This document shows, one piece after another, positions 1 through 6,807 of a stretch of 8,558 bases of DNA; positions within the stretch are counted from its first letter, which is position 1, and each line of letters opens with the position of its first letter. Source of the DNA: Firmicutes bacterium CAG:646 (GTDB taxonomy: Bacteria; Bacillota; Clostridia; Lachnospirales; Lachnospiraceae). The notes beneath the pieces are model-generated. The model worked only from the letters and a program-made list of their open reading frames with translations. It was not told the DNA's origin and ran no database searches. A program made the position numbers and the translations under genes. Location of the stretch: the NCBI GenBank assembly GCA_000432335.1, contig HF995395.1, positions 42,471-51,028 of the forward strand, written 5' to 3'.

Positions 1-3000
1 TGCAGGAATCGTAAAGTTTAAGAGAAGGAAGAATACGGCATTAAAGAAGCTGGATGAGGAACAGCAGAATCTGGTGCGTGTTACAGATATTCTCTCGGAG
101 CTGACCCGGCAGCTGGGACCTTTGGAGCGACAGTCTGAGACTGCCAGAATTTATCTGAAAAAAAGAGAAGAGCTAAAGGTTCTGGATGTGAATATGTTTC
201 TGGTGGAGACGGAACATATTCGGGAACAGTTGAAAGATGTGGAGCAGAAATATCAGGCTGCCCAGGAAGAATTGTCCCAGATCCAGTCGGATTTTGAGAA
301 AACAAAGGCAGAATACGAAGAAATCGAAAAGAAGCTGGAAGAACTGGATGAAAAGATACAGACTTCCCGGGAACAGTCCGGGGAGAATGCCCTGAAAAAA
401 CAGCAGTTGGAAAATAGTATTGAGCTGTTGAAGGAACAGATCAAGGCGGCGAAACAGAGCGATCAGCACTATCAGGAGCGGGGCGCTTCGATCCGGCAGG
501 AGCTGGAAAAAAGGAAAGAAGAAGAAAAAAATCATCAGGAAGATGAGGAAAAGCTGGAACAGCAGCTTCAGGATATCACAAAGAAACGGGAAGAACAGAG
601 AGAAAAGATTTCCGCACTCCATAAGGAAATGGAAGCATGTTCCCGGATCATCGAGGAAGGAAAAAATGAGATCATTGAGCTTTTGAATCGGAAAGCATCT
701 ACCAAAGGAAAGATGCAGCGATACGACGCTATGTTGGAGCAGATCGGGATTCGCAAGGCTTCTTTGAGTCAGAGAATCCTCAAATTAAAAAGTGATGAAT
801 CGGAACAACAGGAAATTATAAAAGAGCATCAGGGAAAATACCAGGAGATCAGCGGGCAGATGGATCAGCTGAATCAGTCCTATCAGAAGACGGAGCAGGA
901 AATGGTTTCCATCCGAAAGTTGCTGGAGGATCAGAACCGACAGATGGAGATCGGTCAGACAGCTTATCACCGGGAGGAATCCCGTCTGGAATCTCTGAAA
1001 AATATCACCGAGCGATATGAGGGATATGGAAACAGTATTCGAAGGGTGATGGAGCAGAAAGATCGGCGTCCGGGCATTCACGGGGTAGTTGCAGATCTGA
1101 TCCGGGTGGAAAAGCAGTATGAGGTGGCGATAGAGACGGCTTTGGGAGGCAGTATTCAGAATATTGTCACGGACAATGACCAGACAGCCAAGCATATGAT
1201 CGAATTTTTGAAAAAGAACCGTTACGGAAGGGCTACATTCCTGCCCCTTACCAATATGCGAAGAAGCAGTTTTACCAATGGAGCTGCGCTGCGGGAGCAG
1301 GGAGTGATCGGGCTGGCAGACACGCTGGTGGAGGCGGATGAGACCTACCATACTCTTCTGTCCCAGATTTTGGGGAGAACGCTGGTGGTGGATACGATCG
1401 ACCACGCCATTGCTATTGGAAGGAAATATAACCACAGTCTGAGAATCGTTACGCTGGAGGGAGAATCCTTAAGCCCCGGCGGTTCCATGACAGGCGGAGC
1501 ATTCCGAAACAGCAGTAATCTTCTGGGAAGACGGCGGGAGATCGAAGAATTGGAATCCAGCGTGGCTTCTCTGAAAAGCGATATGGTGAAGATGCAGGAA
1601 GCCATTGCCAGAAATCGGGAAGACAGAAATCGAAAAAGAGATTATCTGACAGAATTGACGGAACAGCTTCAAAAATTGCAGCTTGCTCAGAATACAGAAA
1701 AGATGAATATTTCTCAGGCAGAGACCCGGATTCGGGAAATCCGCGGGGGATATGGACAGCTGAAATCCGAAGGAAGAGAGATCGAAGGTCAGATTCAGGA
1801 AATCAAAGGAAACAGTTCTCTGATTCAAAAAGAGATGGAAGAGTCGGATCTTAAAGAAAAAGAGCAGGAAACTATAATCGGGGAACATCAGAAGATTCTG
1901 GAGGAACAGCAGGAGCAGGAAGCAGAAAATACGAAGCTGCTCAATGAAATCCAGCTGGAGTACGCTTCCATGGAGCAGAAACGAAGTTTTGCCCGGGAGA
2001 ATATTCTGCGTATCCGGCAGGAAGAAAAAAGTCTGAAACAGGAGCTGGAGCATCTGATGCTGGCGATGGAAGAGGGAAGTCAGGAAATGACTCGAAAAGA
2101 GGGAGAAATCCTGGAAATCGAGAAGACCATCGCGGAGGCTGGAAGAGTGCAGCAGGAAGACGAGAAGAAGATGCAGCGCTATCTGGAAGAAAAGGAAGAG
2201 CTGAACAGTCATCATAAAACCTTCTTCCAGCGGCGGGATGAACTGTCCAGCCATATCAGTCTGATGGATAAAGAGTGCTTCCGCCTGAACAGCCAGAAGG
2301 AAAAGCTGGAAGAACGGCAGGAAGGTCAGATCAGCTATCTGTGGGAGGAATATGAGATCACACCCAGCAAAGCTGCAGATTATCGCATGGAGGAAATTCC
2401 TGAGAGGACGGTGATCCGAAAGGATATTGCTGAATTAAAGGATTCCATCCGTAAGCTGGGAAATGTGAACGTCAATGCCATTGAGGAATATAAGGAGCTT
2501 TCTGAGCGTCATACATTCTTAAGCAGTCAGCATTCCGATCTGGTGGAGGCGGCAGAAACCCTCAAAAAAATTATTGCAGAGCTGGATGAAGGGATGCGTA
2601 AGCAATTTGCAGAGAAATTTGAACAGATCCGTATAGAATTTGATAAAGTGTTCAAACAGCTTTTTGGCGGCGGAAAAGGTACGCTGGAGCTGATGGAAGA
2701 GGAAGATATTCTGGAAGCAGGCATTCGGATCATTTCGCAGCCCCCGGGAAAGAAGCTTCAGAATATGATGCAGCTTTCCGGTGGAGAAAAAGCGCTGACG
2801 GCCATTGCTTTATTATTTGCTATTCAGAATCTGAAACCGTCTCCCTTCTGTCTGCTGGATGAGATTGAGGCGGCGCTGGATGATTCCAATGTCACCCGGT
2901 TTGCCCAGTATCTTCACAAGTTGACAAAAAACACACAGTTTATTATTATTACACATAGAAGAGGAACCATGAATGCGGCGGACCGCCTCTATGGAATTAC

Positions 3001-3067
3001 CATGCAGGAAAAGGGTGTGTCCACGCTGGTATCGGTAAATCTGATAGAAAATCAGTTGGATGAATAA
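1..3067 (+). CDS. smc: Chromosome partition protein SMC, 5'-truncated by window edge
   Basis: SMC ATPase, the core of the bacterial condensin (with ScpA and ScpB in known systems), which compacts and individualises sister chromosomes. The reading frame is open from base 2, well before the first GTG at 74, so the gene starts outside the window. 1021 residues are visible; the family is usually about 1180-1190 long, so about 165 N-terminal residues with Walker A are missing. Order of parts in visible numbering: Glu/Lys/Gln-rich coiled coil about 24-350; hinge about 355-500, including the glycine motif SPGGSMTGG; returning coiled coil about 510-815; C-terminal ATPase lobe. The ABC signature LSGGEK is encoded at 2774-2791. 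Walker B and D-loop (CLLDEIEAALDD) are at 2849-2884. The ITHRRGTM switch region follows. No frameshift is seen. It is the first gene of a close-packed run with ftsY and ilvA and has no terminator after it. Confidence 0.98.
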   Translation, partial: AGIVKFKRRKNTALKKLDEEQQNLVRVTDILSELTRQLGPLERQSETARIYLKKREELKVLDVNMFLVETEHIREQLKDVEQKYQAAQEELSQIQSDFEKTKAEYEEIEKKLEELDEKIQTSREQSGENALKKQQLENSIELLKEQIKAAKQSDQHYQERGASIRQELEKRKEEEKNHQEDEEKLEQQLQDITKKREEQREKISALHKEMEACSRIIEEGKNEIIELLNRKASTKGKMQRYDAMLEQIGIRKASLSQRILKLKSDESEQQEIIKEHQGKYQEISGQMDQLNQSYQKTEQEMVSIRKLLEDQNRQMEIGQTAYHREESRLESLKNITERYEGYGNSIRRVMEQKDRRPGIHGVVADLIRVEKQYEVAIETALGGSIQNIVTDNDQTAKHMIEFLKKNRYGRATFLPLTNMRRSSFTNGAALREQGVIGLADTLVEADETYHTLLSQILGRTLVVDTIDHAIAIGRKYNHSLRIVTLEGESLSPGGSMTGGAFRNSSNLLGRRREIEELESSVASLKSDMVKMQEAIARNREDRNRKRDYLTELTEQLQKLQLAQNTEKMNISQAETRIREIRGGYGQLKSEGREIEGQIQEIKGNSSLIQKEMEESDLKEKEQETIIGEHQKILEEQQEQEAENTKLLNEIQLEYASMEQKRSFARENILRIRQEEKSLKQELEHLMLAMEEGSQEMTRKEGEILEIEKTIAEAGRVQQEDEKKMQRYLEEKEELNSHHKTFFQRRDELSSHISLMDKECFRLNSQKEKLEERQEGQISYLWEEYEITPSKAADYRMEEIPERTVIRKDIAELKDSIRKLGNVNVNAIEEYKELSERHTFLSSQHSDLVEAAETLKKIIAELDEGMRKQFAEKFEQIRIEFDKVFKQLFGGGKGTLELMEEEDILEAGIRIISQPPGKKLQNMMQLSGGEKALTAIALLFAIQNLKPSPFCLLDEIEAALDDSNVTRFAQYLHKLTKNTQFIIITHRRGTMNAADRLYGITMQEKGVSTLVSVNLIENQLDE

Positions 3068-3070
3068 AAG

Positions 3071-3076
3071 TGAGGA
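3071..3076 (+). promoter_or_regulatory. Ribosome binding site that decides the ftsY start
   Basis: TGAGGA lies directly against the ATG at 3077, with no room for initiation there, but 6 nt before the in-frame ATG at 3083. This favours 3083 as the start of ftsY, two codons shorter than the longest open frame. It is inferred from spacing only. Confidence 0.55.
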
Positions 3077-3082
3077 ATGGAT

Positions 3083-4021
3083 ATGTCAGAGGAAAAGAAA
3101 GGATTTTTCAGGCGTCTGGTGGACGGTCTGGCAAAAACGAGAAATAATATTGTAGCGGGAATTGATTCTATTTTCAGCGGATTTTCCAGTATCGATGAAG
3201 ATTTTTATGAAGAGATCGAGGAAATTCTGGTGATGGGCGATATCGGTATCAATACCACAACAAAGATTATTGAACATCTGAAAGAAGAAGTGGACGAGAA
3301 AAAGATCAAAGACCCGGCAGAGTGCAAACAGCTGCTGATCGATGAGATCAAGCGCCAGATGGATGTGGGAGATACGGCGTATGAGTTTGAACACAGAAAA
3401 TCAGTGGTTCTGGTGATCGGAGTGAACGGCGTTGGCAAAACTACTTCCGTAGGGAAGCTGGCGGGCAAATTAAAAGATGAGGGCAAAAAAGTGATCGTAG
3501 CCGCGGCAGATACCTTCCGGGCGGCAGCAGGAGAGCAGCTAAATGAGTGGGCGCACCGGGCAGGCGTGGACCTGATCGGAGGACAGGCAGGAGCAGATCC
3601 GGCAGCTATCGTCTATGATGCGGTGGCGGCTGCAAAGGCGAGAAATGCTGACGTCCTTCTGTGCGATACGGCGGGAAGACTTCACAATAAGAAGAATCTG
3701 ATGGAAGAACTGAAAAAGATTTACCGGGTGCTGGAAAGAGAATATGCGGACGCCTATCTGGAAACGTTGGTGGTGCTGGATGGAACGACAGGACAGAATG
3801 CGCTGGCGCAGGCGCGGCAGTTTAAAGAAGTGGCAAATGTGACGGGAATTATTCTTACCAAATTAGACGGAACTGCCAAGGGCGGTATCGCCGTAGCGAT
3901 TCAGGCAGAACTGGATATTCCGGTAAAATATATCGGTGTAGGAGAAACCATTGACGATCTGCAGAAGTTTGACGCAGATCAGTTTGTAAATGCATTGTTC
4001 AATGTGAAAGATGAGGGATAA
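3083..4021 (+). CDS. ftsY: Signal recognition particle receptor FtsY
   Basis: SRP-family GTPase at the inner face of the membrane. It docks ribosome-Ffh complexes and hands nascent membrane proteins to the Sec translocon. The protein has 312 residues from the chosen ATG. It has only a short N-terminal stretch with a basic amphipathic start (GFFRRLVDGLAK), as in Firmicutes, in place of the long acidic A domain of E. coli. An N-domain helical bundle follows, then the G domain: P-loop GVNGVGKTT from residue 113 (3419-3445), ADTFRAAAGEQL, DTAGR from residue 195 (3665-3679), TKLDG from residue 259 (3857-3871), and the closing GVGETIDDLQKFD motif. All key GTPase residues are present. It follows smc by 15 nt and precedes ilvA by 3 nt, so it is almost certainly co-transcribed with both. 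An alternative ATG at 3077 has poor ribosome-site spacing. The distinction from Ffh is clear, because there is no M domain. Confidence 0.97.
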   Translation: MSEEKKGFFRRLVDGLAKTRNNIVAGIDSIFSGFSSIDEDFYEEIEEILVMGDIGINTTTKIIEHLKEEVDEKKIKDPAECKQLLIDEIKRQMDVGDTAYEFEHRKSVVLVIGVNGVGKTTSVGKLAGKLKDEGKKVIVAAADTFRAAAGEQLNEWAHRAGVDLIGGQAGADPAAIVYDAVAAAKARNADVLLCDTAGRLHNKKNLMEELKKIYRVLEREYADAYLETLVVLDGTTGQNALAQARQFKEVANVTGIILTKLDGTAKGGIAVAIQAELDIPVKYIGVGETIDDLQKFDADQFVNALFNVKDEG

Positions 4022-4024
4022 GCG

Positions 4025-5236
4025 ATGTTGACATTGGAAAAGTTTGAAGAAGCGTCAGAAGTGGTAAAACAGGTCACCCAGGAGACGAAGCTGGTATATA
4101 GCGATTATTTCAGCCAGATGACAGGAAATAAAGTATACCTGAAACCGGAAAATATGCAGAGAACGGGAGCTTATAAACTGCGGGGCGCTTATTATAAGAT
4201 CAGTACCCTTACGCAGGAGGAAAGAGAGAAGGGGCTTATTACTGCATCAGCAGGAAATCATGCGCAGGGCGTCGCTTATGCGGCAAAGGCGTTCGGAGCA
4301 AAAGCAGTGATCGTCATGCCAACCACAACCCCTCTGATCAAAGTGGAGAGAACTAAGAGCTATGGGGCGGAAGTGGTACTTTACGGGGATGTGTATGACG
4401 AGGCCTGCGCTCATGCCTATGAGCTGGCAGAAGAGCATGGCTATACCTTTATCCATCCGTTTGACGATCCGGCAGTTGCCACAGGACAGGGAACGATCGC
4501 CATGGAGATTATTAAAGAACTTCCGCTGGTAGATTACATTCTCGTACCGGTGGGCGGAGGCGGACTGGCTACGGGCGTTTCCACGCTGACAAAGCTTTTG
4601 AATCCGAATATCAAGGTGATCGGTGTGGAGCCGAAAGGAGCAAACTGTCTGCAGGTGTCCGTGGATAAAGGCGAAGTTACAACCTTGCCCCGGGTGAACA
4701 CGATTGCGGACGGTACGGCAGTAAAAACGCCGGGAGAGCATATTTTCCCCTATCTTCAGAAAAATCTGGACGATATCCTTACCGTAGAAGATGACGAACT
4801 GATCGTAAGCTTTCTGGATATGGTGGAAAATCATAAGATGATCGTGGAAAATTCCGGTCTTTTGACAGTGGCAGCGCTGAAACATCTGAACGTAAAGAAT
4901 AAGAAGATCGTTTCCGTGTTAAGCGGCGGCAATATGGATGTGATCACAATGGCGTCGGTGGTGCAGATGGGACTCATCCAGAGAGACAGAATCTTTACCA
5001 TTTCTGTTCTTCTTCCGGATCGCCCCGGAGAGCTTACGAAGGTGTCTCAGCTGATCGCTCAGCAGCAGGGAAATATCATCAAACTGGATCATAACCAGTT
5101 CTACAGCACCAACAGAAATGCAGCGGTGGAACTGAAGATCACGATGGAGGCTTTTGGAACAGACCATAAGCAGCAGATCGTGGGAGAATTGGAAAAACAG
5201 GGATATCGGCCGAAACTGATTCGACCGAATCTGTAA
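4025..5236 (+). CDS. ilvA: Threonine ammonia-lyase (threonine dehydratase), PLP enzyme with C-terminal ACT domain
   Basis: Deaminates L-threonine (and typically serine) to 2-oxobutanoate and ammonia, the entry step to isoleucine and also a route of threonine catabolism. The protein has 403 residues. The PLP Schiff-base lysine is K51 in GAYKLRGA. SAGNHAQG at 75-82 is the substrate loop. The phosphate-binding glycine loop is PVGGGGL at 175-181, and SGGN at 300-303 is where the pyridine nitrogen is bound. One ACT domain spans about 323-403 (IFTISVLLPDRPGELTKV onward). This is the medium single-ACT form, between the catabolic TdcB type (no ACT) and the long E. coli IlvA (two ACT-like domains). 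One ACT domain suggests control by an amino acid or other small ligand, but the sequence does not say whether isoleucine inhibits it or the enzyme is catabolic. The start has GAGGGA 6 nt upstream, embedded in the end of ftsY. Confidence 0.94.
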   Translation: MLTLEKFEEASEVVKQVTQETKLVYSDYFSQMTGNKVYLKPENMQRTGAYKLRGAYYKISTLTQEEREKGLITASAGNHAQGVAYAAKAFGAKAVIVMPTTTPLIKVERTKSYGAEVVLYGDVYDEACAHAYELAEEHGYTFIHPFDDPAVATGQGTIAMEIIKELPLVDYILVPVGGGGLATGVSTLTKLLNPNIKVIGVEPKGANCLQVSVDKGEVTTLPRVNTIADGTAVKTPGEHIFPYLQKNLDDILTVEDDELIVSFLDMVENHKMIVENSGLLTVAALKHLNVKNKKIVSVLSGGNMDVITMASVVQMGLIQRDRIFTISVLLPDRPGELTKVSQLIAQQQGNIIKLDHNQFYSTNRNAAVELKITMEAFGTDHKQQIVGELEKQGYRPKLIRPNL

Positions 5237-5255
5237 TTAAGAAAAGAAACTTTAG

Positions 5256-5327
5256 AGAATGGAGCTGTCGCTGGAGACATGATTCAGAAATATTCTGGAT
5301 ATGTACGTAATGCGACAGCTCCATTTT
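5256..5327. terminator. Long inverted repeat between convergent genes, probable terminator
   Basis: A perfect 13-bp inverted repeat (5259-5271 with 5312-5324) extends by an A-T pair, a G-U pair and an A-T pair to 5256/5327. It encloses a 40-nt insert that can itself fold (CAGAA 5285-5289 with TTCTG 5293-5297, plus ACAT 5277-5280 with ATGT 5301-5304). On the plus strand the stem runs into a T-rich tract (5324-5337), so it should end the smc-ftsY-ilvA transcript. On the minus strand it begins 3 nt past the stop of the DUF362 gene, but the tract beyond it is less T-rich, so termination there is less sure. The apical extension is longer than in a simple terminator. Confidence 0.7.
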
Positions 5328-5330
5328 GAT

Positions 5331-6440
5331 TTATTTTACCGTGATCAATTCATATTCCCGGGTTCCCAGTCCCAGTTTTTCCGCATGTTCAATTGCGGAC
5401 ATCCAGTTCGTCTCCGGGCTTACTTTGTGGAAATGATCTCCTTCATGGTGCTGGTGTTCACCCAGAACGCTGTTGGAAATAACGGGCTGTTTGTTGACAG
5501 CATCGGCGCATGCCATATCCAGAGCTACCGGGTCGAAGGATGCAAAGAATCCCACGTCAGGAACGATGGCTGCGTCATTTTCTGCATGACAGTCACAGTA
5601 AGGAGAGACATCGATGACCATGTTGATATAAAAAGCAGGTCTGCCGTCTACGACAGCTTTTGTGTATTCTGCAATTTTCTTGTTCAAAATATCATTGGAT
5701 TCGTCAGATGCAGGATTTACAGCGTCGTGAGGACAGACGCCGATACATCTTCCGCAGCCCACGCATTTGTTATGGTCGATAGAAGCTTTTTTGTCTGTTA
5801 CCGTAATGGCGTCATGGGCGCAGATCTTGGTACACATTTTACAGCCTACACAGTCCTCCTGATTTACGTGAGGCTTTCCAGCGCTGTGCTGTTCCATTTT
5901 ACCAGCCCGAGAGCCGCATCCCATACCAACATTTTTCAGGGCTCCGCCAAAACCGGTAGCTTCATGTCCTTTAAAATGTGCCAGAGAAATAAAGATGTCC
6001 GCATCCATAACGGCGCGTCCGATCTTGGCTTCTTTGACATATTCGCCTCCTTCTACAGGAACCAGCGCCTCATCCGTTCCTTTCAGACCGTCGGCTATGA
6101 TCACATGGCATCCGGTGGAGAAAGGAGAAAATCCATTTTCATAAGCGCTGTCCATATGATCCAGCGCATTTTTTCTTCCGCCTACATACAGGGTGTTGCA
6201 GTCTGTAAGAAATGGCTTGCCACCCAGTTCTTTTACCACATCGACAACTGCTTTCGCATAATTTGGGCGAAGATAAGCCAGATTGCCAGGCTCGCCAAAA
6301 TGAATTTTGATAGCGGCATATTTTTTTTCAAAATCAATCTCTCCGATTCCGGCTTTTTTAATCAGTCGTTTTAGTTTTTCAGGAAGACTGATAGAATTGT
6401 GAGTACGTAAATCTGTGAAATATACTTTTGATGGTGTCAT
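5331..6440 (-). CDS. DUF362 (COG2768-type) protein with two 4Fe-4S ferredoxin motifs
   Basis: Function unknown. 369 residues with no signal peptide or membrane segment, so cytoplasmic. The N-terminal part (about 1-190) is the DUF362 domain, with IKIHFGEPGN near residue 45, YLRP at 56-59, and a segment HEATGFGGALKN (H159 to N170) followed by GMGCGSRAGK. A ferredoxin-like insert follows: C197, C200, C203, C207 and C226, C229, C232, C236, both full CxxCxxCxxxC motifs (the first ends in CAH rather than the usual CPx), enough for two 4Fe-4S clusters. The C-terminal part has a CDC (C282, C284) and a His-rich stretch at 329-338 that could bind metal. R58, H159, K169 and H185 are spaced almost like R75, H174, K184 and H200 of lactate racemase LarA (see findings). 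AGGAGG (6449-6454) lies 8 nt before the ATG. It diverges from larC-larE and converges on ilvA. Confidence 0.92.
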   Translation of the reverse strand: MTPSKVYFTDLRTHNSISLPEKLKRLIKKAGIGEIDFEKKYAAIKIHFGEPGNLAYLRPNYAKAVVDVVKELGGKPFLTDCNTLYVGGRKNALDHMDSAYENGFSPFSTGCHVIIADGLKGTDEALVPVEGGEYVKEAKIGRAVMDADIFISLAHFKGHEATGFGGALKNVGMGCGSRAGKMEQHSAGKPHVNQEDCVGCKMCTKICAHDAITVTDKKASIDHNKCVGCGRCIGVCPHDAVNPASDESNDILNKKIAEYTKAVVDGRPAFYINMVIDVSPYCDCHAENDAAIVPDVGFFASFDPVALDMACADAVNKQPVISNSVLGEHQHHEGDHFHKVSPETNWMSAIEHAEKLGLGTREYELITVK

Positions 6441-6497
6441 AAAGTAATCCTCCTCGTAAAATATTTCGCATGCTGTTATGCATGTCCTCCTATAAAT

Positions 6498-6525
6498 ATC
6501 TTATAATGGAATGGTAGTATGTCAA
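6498..6525 (-). promoter_or_regulatory. Probable sigma-A promoter of the DUF362 gene
   Basis: On the minus strand there is a perfect -35 TTGACA (6520-6525), a 16-nt spacer and TAAGAT (6498-6503) as -10; TATAAG two bases upstream is a less well spaced alternative. The predicted start is near 6491, giving a leader of about 50 nt that contains the AGGAGG used by the gene. A small CATGC/GCATG hairpin (6469-6484) sits in this leader. A consensus TATAAT (6502-6507) also reads on the plus strand here but has no good -35. Confidence 0.55.
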
Positions 6526-6563
6526 GAAGTTTTTATAAAAAAAGATACAAATCTGCGATAGTG

Positions 6564-6632
6564 TTGAAATTTTTTGACAGCGTATATAAAAGTCTGCAAG
6601 TAATTGACGGAGAGGAGAACAAGTGTTAATCT
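6564..6632 (+). promoter_or_regulatory. Candidate promoters for the larC-larE transcript
   Basis: Several -35/-10 pairs lie here and none is ideal: TTGAAA (6564-6569) with TATAAA (6585-6590), a 15-nt spacer; TTGACA (6574-6579) with AGTAAT (6599-6604), 19 nt; TTGACG (6604-6609) with TAATCT (6627-6632), 17 nt. Another pair further down, TTGACC (6737-6742) with GATAAG (6761-6766) and an 18-nt spacer, would start after the folded segment. The choice matters: the upstream pairs put the structured segment inside the mRNA leader, and the downstream pair leaves it as DNA only. Confidence 0.35.
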
Positions 6633-6754
6633 GTAATGGTAACGGTTGGCTGTCAGTGGGGCGTATGCCCCATGATATCCGAATTTGGGGCAGAATTGTG
6701 AGAGTGCGCAGCACGAAACAATTCGTCAGGCATCTTTTGACCCCAACATCATGA
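6623..6754 (+). CDS. Possible small basic peptide, 43 residues, in the larC leader
   Basis: A GTG codon at 6623 lies 5 nt after AGGAG (6613-6617, within a longer purine run) and opens a frame of 43 codons ending in TGA at 6752-6754, 53 nt before larC. The product would have two Trp, six Arg, one Lys and two His against a single Asp, so it is clearly basic; it has no membrane segment or recognised domain. It runs through the whole folded segment, so codons and stems occupy the same bases. It could be a leader peptide whose translation changes folding, or a chance open frame. The well-placed ribosome site is the main support; the GTG start and lack of a recognised family weigh against it. Confidence 0.22.
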   Translation: MLICNGNGWLSVGRMPHDIRIWGRIVRVRSTKQFVRHLLTPTS

Positions 6755-6761
6755 CATGGGG
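6657..6761 (+). ncRNA. Structured leader element upstream of larC, riboswitch-like or dispersed hairpin repeat
   Basis: Nested perfect stems: CCCCATG 6668-6674 with CATGGGG 6755-6761; TTGGGG 6685-6690 with CCCCAA 6741-6746; GAATTGT 6693-6699 with ACAATTC 6718-6724; GTGC 6704-6707 with GCAC 6711-6714 around a GCA loop. A competing hairpin, TGGGGC 6657-6662 with GCCCCA 6667-6672 (GTAT loop), uses the same CCCCA as the outermost stem, so the two cannot coexist. The GAGA/GAA internal loop (6700-6703 and 6715-6717) could form sheared G-A pairs. No T-run follows, so any control would act on translation or on RNA stability rather than through intrinsic termination. It does not match the NiCo, cobalamin, TPP, SAM, T-box or Moco consensus that I can recall. 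A dispersed palindromic repeat is the main alternative. Confidence 0.45.
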
Positions 6762-6807
6762 ATAAGCAATAAAATAAAAATGGAATAGTTACAACAGGAG
6801 AAATAGT

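Larger units (their letters stand above)
6441..6807. other. Divergent intergenic control region between the DUF362 gene and larC
   Basis: This 367-nt stretch has no protein gene that can be assigned with confidence. Its left third holds the DUF362 ribosome site and a minus-strand promoter. The AT-rich middle (about 6530-6610) holds candidate plus-strand promoters. The right part holds a strongly self-complementary segment and then the larC ribosome site AGGAG at 6796-6800. The separate entries describe these. No tRNA, rRNA or known riboswitch class was recognised. Confidence 0.8.

Noticed and set aside
1469..2254. A 261-codon open frame on the minus strand within smc
   Set aside because: It is the Leu/Phe-rich antisense image of the Glu/Lys-rich SMC coiled coil, with no ribosome site or domain.
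2849..2884. Unusual SMC Walker B followed by Ile-Glu rather than Val-Asp
   Set aside because: Bacillus subtilis SMC has a similar Val-Glu form, so this is ordinary family variation.
3077..3082. ATG at 3077 as the ftsY start
   Set aside because: It abuts the ribosome site. The ATG at 3083 has proper spacing. The difference is only two residues.
5301..6374. A 357-codon open frame on the plus strand opposite the DUF362 gene
   Set aside because: It is fully antisense to a protein with clear ferredoxin motifs, has no recognisable domain, and begins inside the terminator hairpin. It is a coding-bias shadow.
6449..6491. A second AGGAGG (minus strand, 6486-6491) suggesting an upstream ORF before the DUF362 gene
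   Set aside because: It is only 2 nt from the next ATG, and the predicted transcription start falls at the motif itself, so it is unlikely to be used. The AGGAGG at 6449-6454 is well placed.
6490..6714. A 74-codon minus-strand open frame across the divergent intergenic region
   Set aside because: It starts with GTG, has no ribosome site, runs through the DUF362 promoter, and its product resembles nothing known.
6640..6770. NiCo, cobalamin or Moco riboswitch upstream of the nickel-related larC
   Set aside because: The conserved cores of these classes, as I remember them, are not found. Only generic nested stems are present.
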